Assembly: GCA_963782465.1 (NCBI GenBank)
Contig: CAWAJR010000006.1
Coordinates: forward strand, 248,001-312,000
DNA: 64,000 nucleotides
Source of the DNA: JAODBJ01 sp963782465
Lineage (GTDB): Bacteria > Actinomycetota > Acidimicrobiia > IMCC26256 > PALSA-610
Direction of reading: 5' to 3'
The notes under the pieces are model-generated. The model searched no databases. It was not told the DNA's origin and was given only the letters and a program-made list of their open reading frames with translations. Of this stretch, positions 56,091 through 64,000 are shown piece by piece (within the stretch, counting starts at the first letter, position 1; each line of letters begins with the position of its first letter). A program made the translations under genes and the position numbers.

Positions 56091-56229
56091 CGGGTACCTG
56101 CGCAGAAGGTGGGCGGGCGTGCGGCCGAGATCGGCACGAACGGCGGCGGACCGGCATGGGCAGGGAGTCGCTACATCGCCCAGAAGTCTAGGCGGCGCGG
56201 ACCGGCATCGCGCTCGATATCGTCCGCCC

Positions 56230-56958
56230 ATGCCTGCAGTCTTCGTCCATGGAGTACCCGACACGTTCCGCATGTGGGACCGGGTGCGTTCGCACCTCAC
56301 CCGCACCGATGTGATCACGCCGGCGCTGCCCGGCTTCGACGCGGCGTTGCCGGCCGGCTTCGACGCGACCAAAGAGGCCTACGCGAACTGGCTGCTCGAA
56401 CAGATCGATGCGATCGGCGAGCCCGTCGATCTGGTCGGCCACGACTGGGGTTCGATCCTCGTGCAACGGGTCGCGTCGCAGCGACCCGAGGCGATCCGCA
56501 CCCTCGCCTGCGGCAGCGGGCCGATCGACCGCACCTACGTCTGGCACGACATGGCGCAGGCATGGCAAACCGCGGGTGTCGGCGAGGAAGTCATGGAGGC
56601 GTTCACGCCCGACGCGCTCGCCGACGCGCTGGCCGAGTTCACCGATGCCGAGGCGGCGGCCGAAACGGCACGGCACATCGACGACCGCATGAAGCAGTGC
56701 ATCCTCACGCTCTACCGGTCGGCGGTGAACGTCGGCGACGAATGGCAGGATGCGGTCGACGCCGTTGGTGGGCGGTTCCCGGCGCTCGTGCTGTGGGGCA
56801 GCGACGACGCGTACGTCGGCACCGACATGGGTGAGCGCCTCGCGCAACGGTTGCAGGGCCGGTTGTTGGTGTTCGACGGCAGCGGCCACTGGTGGCCTTA
56901 CACGCGCCCGGCCGAAAGCGCCGTCGCGCTCGAAGCGTTATGGGCGCGGGGCGGCTGA
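56230..56958 (+). CDS. Alpha/beta hydrolase with Asp nucleophile (haloalkane dehalogenase/epoxide hydrolase type)
   Basis: 242 residues. AVFVHGVPDTFRMWDRV (oxyanion HGxP), LVGHDWGSILVQRV with nucleophile Asp instead of Ser, LWGSDDAYVG for the acid and GSGHWWPYTRP for the catalytic His. The HDWGS elbow points to epoxide hydrolase or dehalogenase chemistry. TATCGT (56218-56223) lies 6 nt before the ATG (leaderless). Confidence 0.85.
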   Translation: MPAVFVHGVPDTFRMWDRVRSHLTRTDVITPALPGFDAALPAGFDATKEAYANWLLEQIDAIGEPVDLVGHDWGSILVQRVASQRPEAIRTLACGSGPIDRTYVWHDMAQAWQTAGVGEEVMEAFTPDALADALAEFTDAEAAAETARHIDDRMKQCILTLYRSAVNVGDEWQDAVDAVGGRFPALVLWGSDDAYVGTDMGERLAQRLQGRLLVFDGSGHWWPYTRPAESAVALEALWARGG

Positions 56959-57110
56959 AGCCGTACCGGAATGGATCGGCCGCGAACACGCGGTGAACTC
57001 GCGCTTCAACGATATGAACTGTTGACGCGTACGCACGTTCGTCGACCTTCGCGACGGGGCCCTGAGCGACACTCCGTGATGGCAGGGCAAACCATCGGAA
57101 GGAACGAACA

Positions 57111-57707
57111 ATGCGTCGACTGCTTGCCGTCATCGTCGGCGGCGCTGCAATCGCGGTGACCTTGGGATCTTCGGCGCCGGCCTTTGCATCCACCGGGAAG
57201 GTGAAGGGCGACACCGTCAACTACACGTACAAGAAGACGACCAGCGAAGACTCGTCGACCTGCGGCGGCGGCTGGGCGACCGACACCGACAATCGGGTGT
57301 ACCAGGTGTACCCCGAGCAGGCGAACAACGGCACGTATGTCGTGCACGTCACGTTCAAGGGGAAGTTCGAAACGCTGGCGGCGCAAAGCCCCGAGTCGTG
57401 CGAAGCGGGGACGGCCAACGACATCGCGCCCTACGTCAAGGGCAAGTTCCACGGCTACACGACGATCTACGTCTCCAACGCCGACATCAGCGGCCCCTTC
57501 GACCCGGCGACCGACGTCTCGTGCTCGGCGACCTGCAGCACGACGGAATGGGTCGCCAACGCCTTCGGCGCGGGAGCCACGTACACGACGCCCGACTGGT
57601 GGTTCAAGTACACGACCACCGACCCGACGGCGTGCGCGTCGAAGTGGATCAACGCGAACTACGGCAACTCCGGCGACATCGCGACCACCTGCGACGCCGG
57701 CGCATAG
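57111..57707 (+). CDS. Secreted protein of unknown function
   Basis: 198 residues. Clear Sec signal: MRRLLAVIVGGAAIAVTLGS followed by APAFAS cleavage region. Mature part is rich in Thr, Tyr, Asp and contains six Cys (STCGG, ESCEAG, VSCSATCS, ACASK, TTCDAG), so probably disulfide-stabilised beta structure. GGAAGGAAC ribosome site. No family recognised; exported small stable domain. Confidence 0.8.
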   Translation: MRRLLAVIVGGAAIAVTLGSSAPAFASTGKVKGDTVNYTYKKTTSEDSSTCGGGWATDTDNRVYQVYPEQANNGTYVVHVTFKGKFETLAAQSPESCEAGTANDIAPYVKGKFHGYTTIYVSNADISGPFDPATDVSCSATCSTTEWVANAFGAGATYTTPDWWFKYTTTDPTACASKWINANYGNSGDIATTCDAGA

Positions 57708-57776
57708 GCGCGTCCGTCACGGTTCACGGGTGGTCGTCGCCCATGCGACGGCCACCCGACCGTCGGTCTCACCGCG

Positions 57777-58449
57777 TCAGGGGTGCGACACGGTGAAGCT
57801 GACGGGCAGCGTCGCGCGCGACGCGAAGGCGGCCGCCAGCCCACGGGCACGAGTCGCGTCGAACAGTCCGCTGATTCGGAAGATGTCGCCCGTGATCCCG
57901 GGATTGATGACCGGCGCGGACAGCACGACGCCGTCGACGACGATCGCGATCTGCGATCCGACATAACCCGTCGCGATCGGCCTGAAGACGTTCTTCCCGA
58001 CCGTCACGTCGATGCCCCACGAAGTGCCGCCGGAGTCAGCCGCCCGTGACGCCTGCGCCGCGAGCACGGATGCACCGGTCAGCAACACCGGACCGACCTG
58101 ATAGCACCCGTTCTTCGCGTCGGCATCCGGGACACCGCGCACCTTCGCGCACGACTCCGGGGGGAGCTGTTGCTCGACCGGGCGGAGGGTCAGCCAGTCC
58201 GGCCGGGCGATCACGGCGAGCAGCGCCGAGCCCACCGCGGCCTTGCTGTGCACCTCGATCACCGAGCGGGCCACCCGCGCGGGCGCCGGGATAGCCCGCC
58301 GCCGCGAGCCGGGCATCGAGTATCGACGCCGCGTCTGCGAGCGTGGCCGGGCCGGCCGTCTTCGCCGGTGCCAGGGTCGCGACGATCGGGCCGTCGTCGT
58401 GGCCGCCCGAACAGCCGCCCGCGCACGCCGCAACGAGCAGCGTCGGCAA
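57777..58449 (-). CDS. Stand-alone SecD P1-head-like lipoprotein; one apparent frameshift
   Basis: About 225 residues. Starts LLVAACAGGCSGG (lipobox), then ATLADAASILDARLAAAGYPG; near 58275-58285 the frame shifts in a GC run to ARVARSVIEVHSKAAV. The rest is the SecD first-periplasmic head: CYQVGPVLLTGASVLAAQAS, SWGIDVTVGKNVFRP, IAIVVDGVVLSAPVINPGIT, DIFRISGLFDATRARGLAAA and ATLPVSFTVS, which correspond to the SecD 'G..VA..LDG.V.SAP.I...I.GG...I.G.F....A..LA..L..G.LPV' pattern. No transmembrane SecD/SecF part is encoded. The start (TTG 58449) is uncertain. Confidence 0.72.
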
Positions 58450-58455
58450 ACAACC

Positions 58456-59989
58456 TCAACCGATGCGTTCTTCGCGGCCCGCCCACGCCTGCTCCCGCAA
58501 CAGTCGCTTCATCACCTTGCCGTTGGGGAGGCGAGGCAACTCGTCGACGATCTCGACCGTCTTCGGCACTTTGTAGTCGGCGAGCGCGGCGCGCACGTGC
58601 GTTTGCAGTTCGGCCCCGGTCGCCGGTGAACGCAGTTCGACCACCGCGTGCAACGCTTCGCCGTCGCGTTCGTCGGGCACACCGAACACCGCGCAGTCGA
58701 CGACGGCGGGGTGCGTGTAGAGGACATCCTCGATCTCCCGGGGATAGATGTTGACCCCGCCGCGCAGCACCATGTCGGACGCGCGGTCGGTGAGGAACAG
58801 ATAGCCGTCGGGGTCGAGGTACCCGATGTCGCCGACCGTGAACGCGTCGTCGCGCCAGGCCTGCGCAGTCTTCGCCTCATCATCGTGGTAGTGGAACCGC
58901 GCGCCCCCGGCCGGCCGGATGTAGACGAGGCCGGGCTCGCCGGGAGGGAGCGGGCGACCTTCGGCATCGAGGACGCGCACTTCGACGCCGGGCCACGGCC
59001 GACCCACACTTCCGGGACGGTCGCGCCACTCGTGAGGCGAGATGCGCGTCGCGCCGCCTTCACTCGCCCCGTACAACTCCCAGATCTCCGCGGGTTCGAG
59101 CGCCTCGAGGATGCGGCGCTTCACCGGCACCGGGCACGGCGCGCCACCGTGCACGATGAGCCGCAACGATGAAAGGTCGTACTGCGACCTTTCATCGGCG
59201 GGCACTTCGAGGATCCGGATGAAGTGCGCGGGGGTCATGAAACTGATCGTGACGCGGTGCCGGTCGACCAGCCGCAACCACGCACGCGCGTCCCAGGCGG
59301 GCAGGATCACCGACGTCGCGCCCACGAACAACGCCGACATCACATAGCCGCCCGGCCCGGCGTGGTACGCCGGTCCCGACAGGATGTAGACGTCGTCGGG
59401 TTGCCAGCCCCACAGCACGACCTGACCCTGTTGCGCGACGACGGCACGCTCCGCGCTCGAAGCCACCGTGGATGACACCCTTCGGTCGCCCCGTCGTGCC
59501 CGACGTGTAGAAGACGGGCGAGGCGAGTACCGCGGCGCGCAATGGCGCGACGCCCGAACCGTCGACCGAATCGATCGCCGCCTCGAACTCGTCGGGTTCA
59601 CCGCCGGCGACCAGGAGGGCGCAACCCGCGCTCGCCGCCGCCGGCGCGTAGACCTCCTGCAACGACGCGTGCGCGACGAGAACCTTCGCACCGGAATCGG
59701 CGAGGATGTAGGCAAGTTCGTCGCGCTTGAGGTGCCAGTTGACGAGTACCACCGATGCGTCGAGTTCGGCGGCCGCGGCCCACGTCTCGAAGAACGCGGT
59801 GGAGTTGGGGAGCATGATCGCGACGCGGTCGCCGGCTCCGGCGCCCAGCCCGGCAAGCACTCGGGCCAGCCGGCCGGCCCGCGTTCCGAATGCACCGAAG
59901 GTCGTCACCCGGTCGTTCTCCACGAACGCGGCCTTGCCCGGATGGTCGTGTACCGCGGCGGCGAGGCCGGTTTGTTCGGTTGTGCTCAT
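58456..59989 (-). CDS. Acyl-CoA synthetase (AMP-forming); one apparent frameshift
   Basis: About 511 residues. MSTTEQTGLAAAVHDHPGKA opening at ATG 59989, VAIMLPNSTAFFETWAAAAE, then YTSGTTGRPKGVIH; near 59465-59471 the frame changes to SSAERAVVAQQGQVVLWGWQ. Later ELYGASEGG (A5), GRPWPGVEVR, VGDIGYLDPDGYLFLTDRAS (A7), VLRGGVNIYPREIEDVL (A8) and PNGKVMKRLL (Lys). FadD13/4-coumarate-type ligase. Divergent from the PAS-GGDEF gene. Confidence 0.82.
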
Positions 59990-60133
59990 CGGGCCGACAT
60001 GATCGCACGCGATCCCACGCGTTTGGGGCAGTCCGGGTCGGGAACAAATCGGGGGTTCCTTCCGGTCCGTACCCGTTGACGCCGGCCGCTCGGGAAGCGA
60101 ACCTGGCCCTGCAATCCCAACGAGAGAAACAGG

Positions 60134-61414
60134 ATGACGCACGGAGCCAAGGCGCGGCGGGAAGCTGCGATCGGGCCGGCCCCGGACACGCTCGTTGCGC
60201 ACCTACCGGTGGGGGCGTTCGCAGCCGGGCCCGAAGGGACCATCGTCTACGTCAACGCGGCGTGGGTCACGACGACGGGCATCGCCCCCGAGCGCGCCGT
60301 CGGCGCGTCCCTCGGCGATCTCCTCGACGAGATCGATCGCGAACGGGCGAACGAGGCCTTCGCCGCCGCGGGCCGCGCCCGGCACCCACAACGGTTCCGC
60401 GCCCCGCTCCCCCGCACCGAGAACTGGGTCGAGTTCGCGATCCAGTTCGTGCCCCAGCCGCCCGGCGAGGACCACGGCACGTGGTTCGCGGGCACCGTGC
60501 ACGAGGTGACCGAAACCGTCGAAGCGGCCCGTTTCGCCGAAGTGTTGAACGCGGTGTTCGAAGCGACGCCCGACCTGGTCGGCATCACCGACGATCGCGG
60601 CGGCGTCGCGTACGCGAACCCGGCGGCGCGGGCACGGTTCGGCTTCGGCGATACCGACGTACGCCGGCTCAGTACGAGCGACATGTACCCACCCGAAGCG
60701 TTCGAGCTGTACTACGCGGAGATCCGCCCGCAACTCGTACGCGGCGAAACATGGGTCGGGATCATGCCGATGCGCGATGCCGAAGGTCGGCTGTTCGACG
60801 TCTGGCAAACCGTCGTCGCGGGCGTCGGCGCCGCCAAGACGGTCGAATGGCTCGTGAGCATCGGGCGCGAGATCACCGACGCGCACGACGCGCACGCCGA
60901 CCTCGAGTACCGGGCCACGCACGATCTGCTCACCGGCCTGCCGAACCGCGCGCTGCTGCTCGACCACCTTCGGCTCGCGCTCAGCCGGCGCGATCGCGCC
61001 CGGCGCGCCGTGGGGCTGGTGTTCATCGACCTCGACGGCTTCAAGGAAGTAAACGACCGTTACGGCCACGACGCCGGCGACGTGGTCCTGCGCGAGGTCG
61101 CGCAACGGCTCGCAGCCGAAACCCGACCGAGCGACACGGTCGCCCGCTACGGCGGGGACGAATTCGTCGTCCTGCTCGACGGCCTGCGCGACGGCGTCGA
61201 CGAAGCCGCGCAGATCGGGCGCCGGTTGGTGAACGCGGTCAACGCGGTGCCCGTCAGCTTCGGGCGCCGGGTGACGATCAGCGCCAGTGCCGGCGTCGCG
61301 CTCGCACCCGAGCACCTCGACAATCCGGATCGCTTGATCGTCGCCGCCGACCGGTTGATGTACCGGGCGAAGCGGGCCGGCGGCAACCAGGTCGTGGCGC
61401 CGCCGCGGTTCTGA
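60134..61414 (+). CDS. PAS-PAS-GGDEF diguanylate cyclase
   Basis: 426 residues, soluble. Two PAS domains (LPVGAFAAGPEGTIVYVNAA and ATPDLVGITDDRGGVAYANP) then GGDEF with RYGGDEF and I-site RPSD five residues earlier (product inhibition intact). DLEYRATHDLLTGLPNRALL is the linker-to-GGDEF entry. No EAL. Makes c-di-GMP in response to a small-molecule, redox or light cue. GAGAG ribosome site. Divergent from the acyl-CoA synthetase, upstream of the hydantoinase pair. Confidence 0.92.
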   Translation: MTHGAKARREAAIGPAPDTLVAHLPVGAFAAGPEGTIVYVNAAWVTTTGIAPERAVGASLGDLLDEIDRERANEAFAAAGRARHPQRFRAPLPRTENWVEFAIQFVPQPPGEDHGTWFAGTVHEVTETVEAARFAEVLNAVFEATPDLVGITDDRGGVAYANPAARARFGFGDTDVRRLSTSDMYPPEAFELYYAEIRPQLVRGETWVGIMPMRDAEGRLFDVWQTVVAGVGAAKTVEWLVSIGREITDAHDAHADLEYRATHDLLTGLPNRALLLDHLRLALSRRDRARRAVGLVFIDLDGFKEVNDRYGHDAGDVVLREVAQRLAAETRPSDTVARYGGDEFVVLLDGLRDGVDEAAQIGRRLVNAVNAVPVSFGRRVTISASAGVALAPEHLDNPDRLIVAADRLMYRAKRAGGNQVVAPPRF

Positions 61415-61436
61415 GCGCCGGTCTCGGAGTAGCATT

Positions 61437-61458
61437 TTGCTGACACCGGCGTCAGCAA
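61437..61458. promoter_or_regulatory. Operator TTGCTGAC-N6-GTCAGCAA before the hydantoinase operon
   Basis: Perfect 8-bp dyad, third copy of the CTGAC-N6-RTCAG element (see 42960 and 52123). TAGCAT (61430-61435), a -10 candidate, ends one base before it; start codon of the next gene is 30 bp downstream. Confidence 0.72.
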
Positions 61459-61487
61459 TCACGCCGGCCGGCACATCGGGGGCAGCT

Positions 61488-63308
61488 ATGACGAACATCG
61501 ATCTGGTCGGGCTGGCGGGGAGCCGGGGACGGCTCTCGGTCGAACCGACGGTCGACCCCGTGACCGCCGAGGTCATCCGGGGCGGCATGGAGACCATCTG
61601 CTTCGAAATGGCCGAGTACGTATCGCGCACGGCCACCACACCGATCCTCAACCAGAGCAACGAGCGCAACGCGACCGTGCTCGACGCGCAGGGCCGGCTC
61701 GCGGCGCTGTCGGTGGGCATCCCGCAGTTCATGCTCACGTCGACCCTGCCGGTGCGGTTCGCACTCGAGTTCCTCGGCGTCGACGAGTTCCACGAAGGCG
61801 ACGTGTTCGTCGCCAACGACCCTTACCACGGCGGCGGGCACCTCCCCGACTACAACGTGTTCGCGCCCGTGTTCGCCACCGACAACAACGGCACCCGGCG
61901 GATGGTGCTGATCGCGAGCATCCAGTGCCATCACGGCGACACCGGTGGCGGTGTACCCGGCGGTTACAACGTGACGGCCACCGACATCTGGGGCGAAGGC
62001 GTGCGCTGGCCGGTCGTCAAGGTGATCGACCGCGGCGTCGAGCGGCGCGACGTGCTCTACGCGCTGCAAGTGAACAACCGCATCCCGAGTTACATCGGCG
62101 ACCTGCGCGCGCAGATCGGGGCCGCGCAACTCGGTGCGCAGCACCTCTCCGACATCATCGACCGATACAGCGCGGCGGCGGTGGAAGAGTCGGTCGACTA
62201 CATGATCGATTACGCGGCCCGGCGCTTCCGCGAAGAGGTGACCGCATGGCCCGACGGCGTCTACGAAGGCGACGCGTACGTCGATCACGACCCGCTCGGC
62301 AACCCCGACATCCACATCCATGTGAAAGTCACCGTCGAGGGCCACTCGCTCACCATCGATTTCAGCGGCAGCGACGTACGGCCCGAGATCCAGGCGTGGT
62401 CGACGTTCGGCAACACGCGCGGCTACACGGTCGGCCAGATCGCCGCGATGATGGACCCGGAGATCCCGAAGAACGAAGGTTTCTTCGAACAGATCAAGCT
62501 CGTCGTGCCCAAAGGGTGCGTGCTCAACCCCGATCCGGGACGGCCGGTCAGCGCGGGCACGCACCATCCCGGCGCCGACGTCGGCGAAGTGATCGCCGTC
62601 GCGATGCAGCACGTGCTCCCCGAGCGCGCCGTGCCCCAGACCTACAAAACCGGTATCCCGACGATCATCGTCGGCCAGGACCCGCGTACGGGTGCGCAGT
62701 TCACCGACCATTCGGCCGAGGTCTACGCCGGTTGGTGCAACGCGGCGAAGGGCCTCGACGCGTGGGGCGCGCTCAACGCGTCGTTCGGGAACCTGTGGAA
62801 GGCGACCGCGGAGATCAACGAGAGCCTGTACCCGCACATCCAGTGGTCGCGCGATTACCGCACCGACTCGGGTGGCCCCGGCCAGTGGCGAGGCATCTGC
62901 GGCAGCCACTACGAGAAGGAAGTACGGGTCGACGCGAAGGTCTACACGTACGTCGTCGGGATGAAGTACCCGATGCCCGGCATCTGCGGCGGCACCAACG
63001 GCTCGCCGAACGAGATGATCATCCGGTACGGCAGCGACAACCCGTTCCGGGTGCAGCACACCGCGAACTGGGAGCCGATCCACGCCGGCGAACGGATCAT
63101 GTACGACTACGGCGGTGGCGGCGGCTGGGGCAACCCGCTCGACCGCGACCCGCAAGCCGTCCTCGACGACGTGCTCGACGAGTACGTGAGCGTCGAAGGT
63201 GCCGCCCGCGACTACGGCGTCGTGCTCACCGGCTCCCTCGAAGACCTCACCTTGGCGATCGACACCGAAGCCACCATCGCCCTGCGCAACCAGCGAGCCG
63301 GGTTGTGA
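61488..63308 (+). CDS. Hydantoinase B / acetone carboxylase alpha-type subunit
   Basis: 606 residues. DPVTAEVIRGGMETICFEMAEYVSRTATTPIL is the family start; VANDPYHGGGHLPDYNVFAP, QCHHGDTGGGVPGGYN, and EGHSLTIDFSGSD are conserved metal-site regions; PKGCVLNPDPGRPVSAGTHH and YDYGGGGGWGNPLDRDP (C-terminal Gly-rich) follow. Works with the HyuA-like ATPase subunit to hydrolyse hydantoins/oxoprolines or carboxylate ketones. ATG 61488 with GGGGGCAG 5 nt upstream. Substrate cannot be fixed from sequence. Confidence 0.88.
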   Translation: MTNIDLVGLAGSRGRLSVEPTVDPVTAEVIRGGMETICFEMAEYVSRTATTPILNQSNERNATVLDAQGRLAALSVGIPQFMLTSTLPVRFALEFLGVDEFHEGDVFVANDPYHGGGHLPDYNVFAPVFATDNNGTRRMVLIASIQCHHGDTGGGVPGGYNVTATDIWGEGVRWPVVKVIDRGVERRDVLYALQVNNRIPSYIGDLRAQIGAAQLGAQHLSDIIDRYSAAAVEESVDYMIDYAARRFREEVTAWPDGVYEGDAYVDHDPLGNPDIHIHVKVTVEGHSLTIDFSGSDVRPEIQAWSTFGNTRGYTVGQIAAMMDPEIPKNEGFFEQIKLVVPKGCVLNPDPGRPVSAGTHHPGADVGEVIAVAMQHVLPERAVPQTYKTGIPTIIVGQDPRTGAQFTDHSAEVYAGWCNAAKGLDAWGALNASFGNLWKATAEINESLYPHIQWSRDYRTDSGGPGQWRGICGSHYEKEVRVDAKVYTYVVGMKYPMPGICGGTNGSPNEMIIRYGSDNPFRVQHTANWEPIHAGERIMYDYGGGGGWGNPLDRDPQAVLDDVLDEYVSVEGAARDYGVVLTGSLEDLTLAIDTEATIALRNQRAGL

Positions 63309-63347
63309 CGGTTATACGACCGTACGGGGGTACAACTGACACAACCC
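63298..63347. repeat. Long inverted repeat between the two hydantoinase genes (repeat family copy 2)
   Basis: Arms GGGTTGTG-A-C ... TAC and GTA ... G-T-CACAACCC pair over ~16 bp with two mismatches and a G:T. It includes the stop codon of the upstream gene and ends just before the AGGAGG ribosome site of the next (63348-63353). Same CCGGGTTGTG outer arm and GTACGGG loop as the element at 54382. Confidence 0.6.
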
Positions 63348-63360
63348 AGGAGGGTTGGGC

Positions 63361-64000
63361 GTGACGGGGTACCGGGTTGGGGTCGATGTGGGTGGGACGT
63401 TCACCGACCTCTTGTGCGTGACACCGACCGGCGAAGTGGTGCTCGACAAGACGCCGACCACGCTCGACGACCAGTCGACCGGCGTCATGACCGGCCTCGA
63501 ACAACTCGCGGAACGGTTCGGCCTCAGCCCCGCGGAGTTCTGCGCCCAACTCGACATCCTCGTGCACGGCACCACCACCGCCGACAACACGATGATCGAG
63601 ATGAACGGTGCGCCCACCGGTTTGCTCGTCACCGAAGGGCACCGCGACGAGATCGAACTGCGACGCTGCCACAAGGAAGAGATCTGGGACCCGACGTTCC
63701 CCGGCCCGCCGCAGATCGCACGCCGGCGGTGCCGGATCCCGATCCGGGAGCGGGTCACGTTCGAAGGCGATGTCCTGCTCGAACTCGACGAGGCGGCAGT
63801 GCGACGTGGCGTGCAGCGGCTCAAGAAGCTCGGTGTGCGTTCGATCGCGGTGATGTACCTCTTCTCGTTCGTGAACCCCGCCCACGAGCGGCGCACACGC
63901 GAGATCGTGCTGGAAGAGTTCCCCGACGTCGAGCACATCTCGCTCTCGCACGAGGTGATGCCGCGAGGCCCCGAGTTCGAACGGGTCTCGACCACGCTCG
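63361..64000 (+). CDS. Hydantoinase A / oxoprolinase-type ATPase subunit, 5' part; runs off the window
   Basis: 213 residues of the N-terminal actin-like ATPase domain. GYRVGVDVGGTFTDLLCV (phosphate-1 loop), HGTTTADNTMIEMNGAPTGLLVTEG, and RERVTFEGDVLLELDE match HyuA/AcxA. GTG 63361 with AGGAGG at 63348-63353. Separated from the B subunit by a hairpin only, so one operon; ~460 more residues lie beyond base 64000. Confidence 0.86.
   Translation, partial: MTGYRVGVDVGGTFTDLLCVTPTGEVVLDKTPTTLDDQSTGVMTGLEQLAERFGLSPAEFCAQLDILVHGTTTADNTMIEMNGAPTGLLVTEGHRDEIELRRCHKEEIWDPTFPGPPQIARRRCRIPIRERVTFEGDVLLELDEAAVRRGVQRLKKLGVRSIAVMYLFSFVNPAHERRTREIVLEEFPDVEHISLSHEVMPRGPEFERVSTTL

Noticed and set aside
3196..59471. 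Programmed frameshifting as the explanation for the many broken frames
   Set aside because: No X-XXY-YYZ slippery sites, release-factor-type contexts or downstream pseudoknots; the sites are GC runs in unrelated gene families.
29291..61458. KstR or KstR2 boxes controlling the putative steroid genes
   Set aside because: None of the dyads fits the mycobacterial KstR or KstR2 consensus; the sequences and spacings differ.
1..64000. CRISPR arrays, rRNA genes, riboswitches, insertion sequences
   Set aside because: No regularly spaced repeats, rRNA motifs, aptamer cores or transposase genes with terminal repeats were noticed.

Overview
The window is a 64-kb stretch of very GC-rich, densely packed chromosome with high-GC codon use, many GTG starts, ATGA/GTGA gene overlaps, two F420-type (luciferase-like) oxidoreductases, three cytochrome P450s, many CoA-dependent lipid enzymes, a DUF222-HNH gene carrying an actinobacterial LexA box, and no phage or plasmid hallmark genes. 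This fits an actinobacterium. An uncultured soil or freshwater acidimicrobial-type lineage is my best guess, but that is inference. Most of the content looks like catabolism of bulky hydrophobic carboxylic acids (steroid, terpenoid or branched lipid type).

Layout. 1-6.9 kb: two acyl-CoA synthetases, a TauD-type dioxygenase, a KshB-like ferredoxin reductase, an SDR, a CMD-fold protein and an F420-type oxidoreductase. 7-9.9 kb: two paralogous TetR genes flanking an unusual amidohydrolase. 9.9-21.2 kb: FAD monooxygenase, three amidohydrolase-2 proteins, NTF2-like protein, CoA ligase, crotonase, SDR, family III CoA-transferase and P450. 21.2-25.9 kb: F420-type oxidoreductase, carboxyltransferase, crotonase and acyl-CoA dehydrogenase. 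25.9-29.3 kb: TetR-controlled ABC exporter with two separate ATPases and one permease. 29.4-35.2 kb: beta-helix lipoprotein, MaoC hydratase, secreted CocE-type hydrolase, and a PadR/membrane-protein pair. 35.2-39.6 kb: crotonase, PhyH dioxygenase, TetR-P450 operon and tRNA-Cys. 39.6-43 kb: lipoprotein hydrolase and a GGDEF-EAL protein. 43-47.8 kb: a ketosynthase-fold/DUF35 protein, thiolase, crotonase, a small PH-like protein and an HSD17B4-like SDR, together resembling a side-chain beta-oxidation and thiolysis unit. 47.8-49 kb: DUF222-HNH. 49.2-54.4 kb: P450, TreT-like glycosyltransferase and a paired acyl-CoA dehydrogenase operon. 54.4-60 kb: ABC-F protein, alpha/beta hydrolase, secreted protein, SecD-P1-like lipoprotein and CoA ligase. 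60-64 kb: PAS-GGDEF protein and a hydantoinase/acetone-carboxylase-type gene pair.

Regulation is unusually readable. A shared dyad (CTGAC-N6-RTCAG) lies in front of the thiolase operon, the paired acyl-CoA dehydrogenase operon and the hydantoinase operon, suggesting one repressor links them. The TetR-P450 unit, the PadR pair, the ABC exporter, the P450 at 49.3 kb and the HNH gene each have their own clear dyads. Several genes have a TANNNT box 6-7 nt before the start codon, which is the leaderless-mRNA signature.

Caution: about 14 of some 55 genes carry a single apparent frameshift, almost all inside G/C runs or GC-dinucleotide repeats, while the protein continues perfectly in another frame. 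I treat these as probable consensus errors and annotate the joined genes. Three other fragments (nitrilase, SDR, MmyB-like regulator) look like true remnants.
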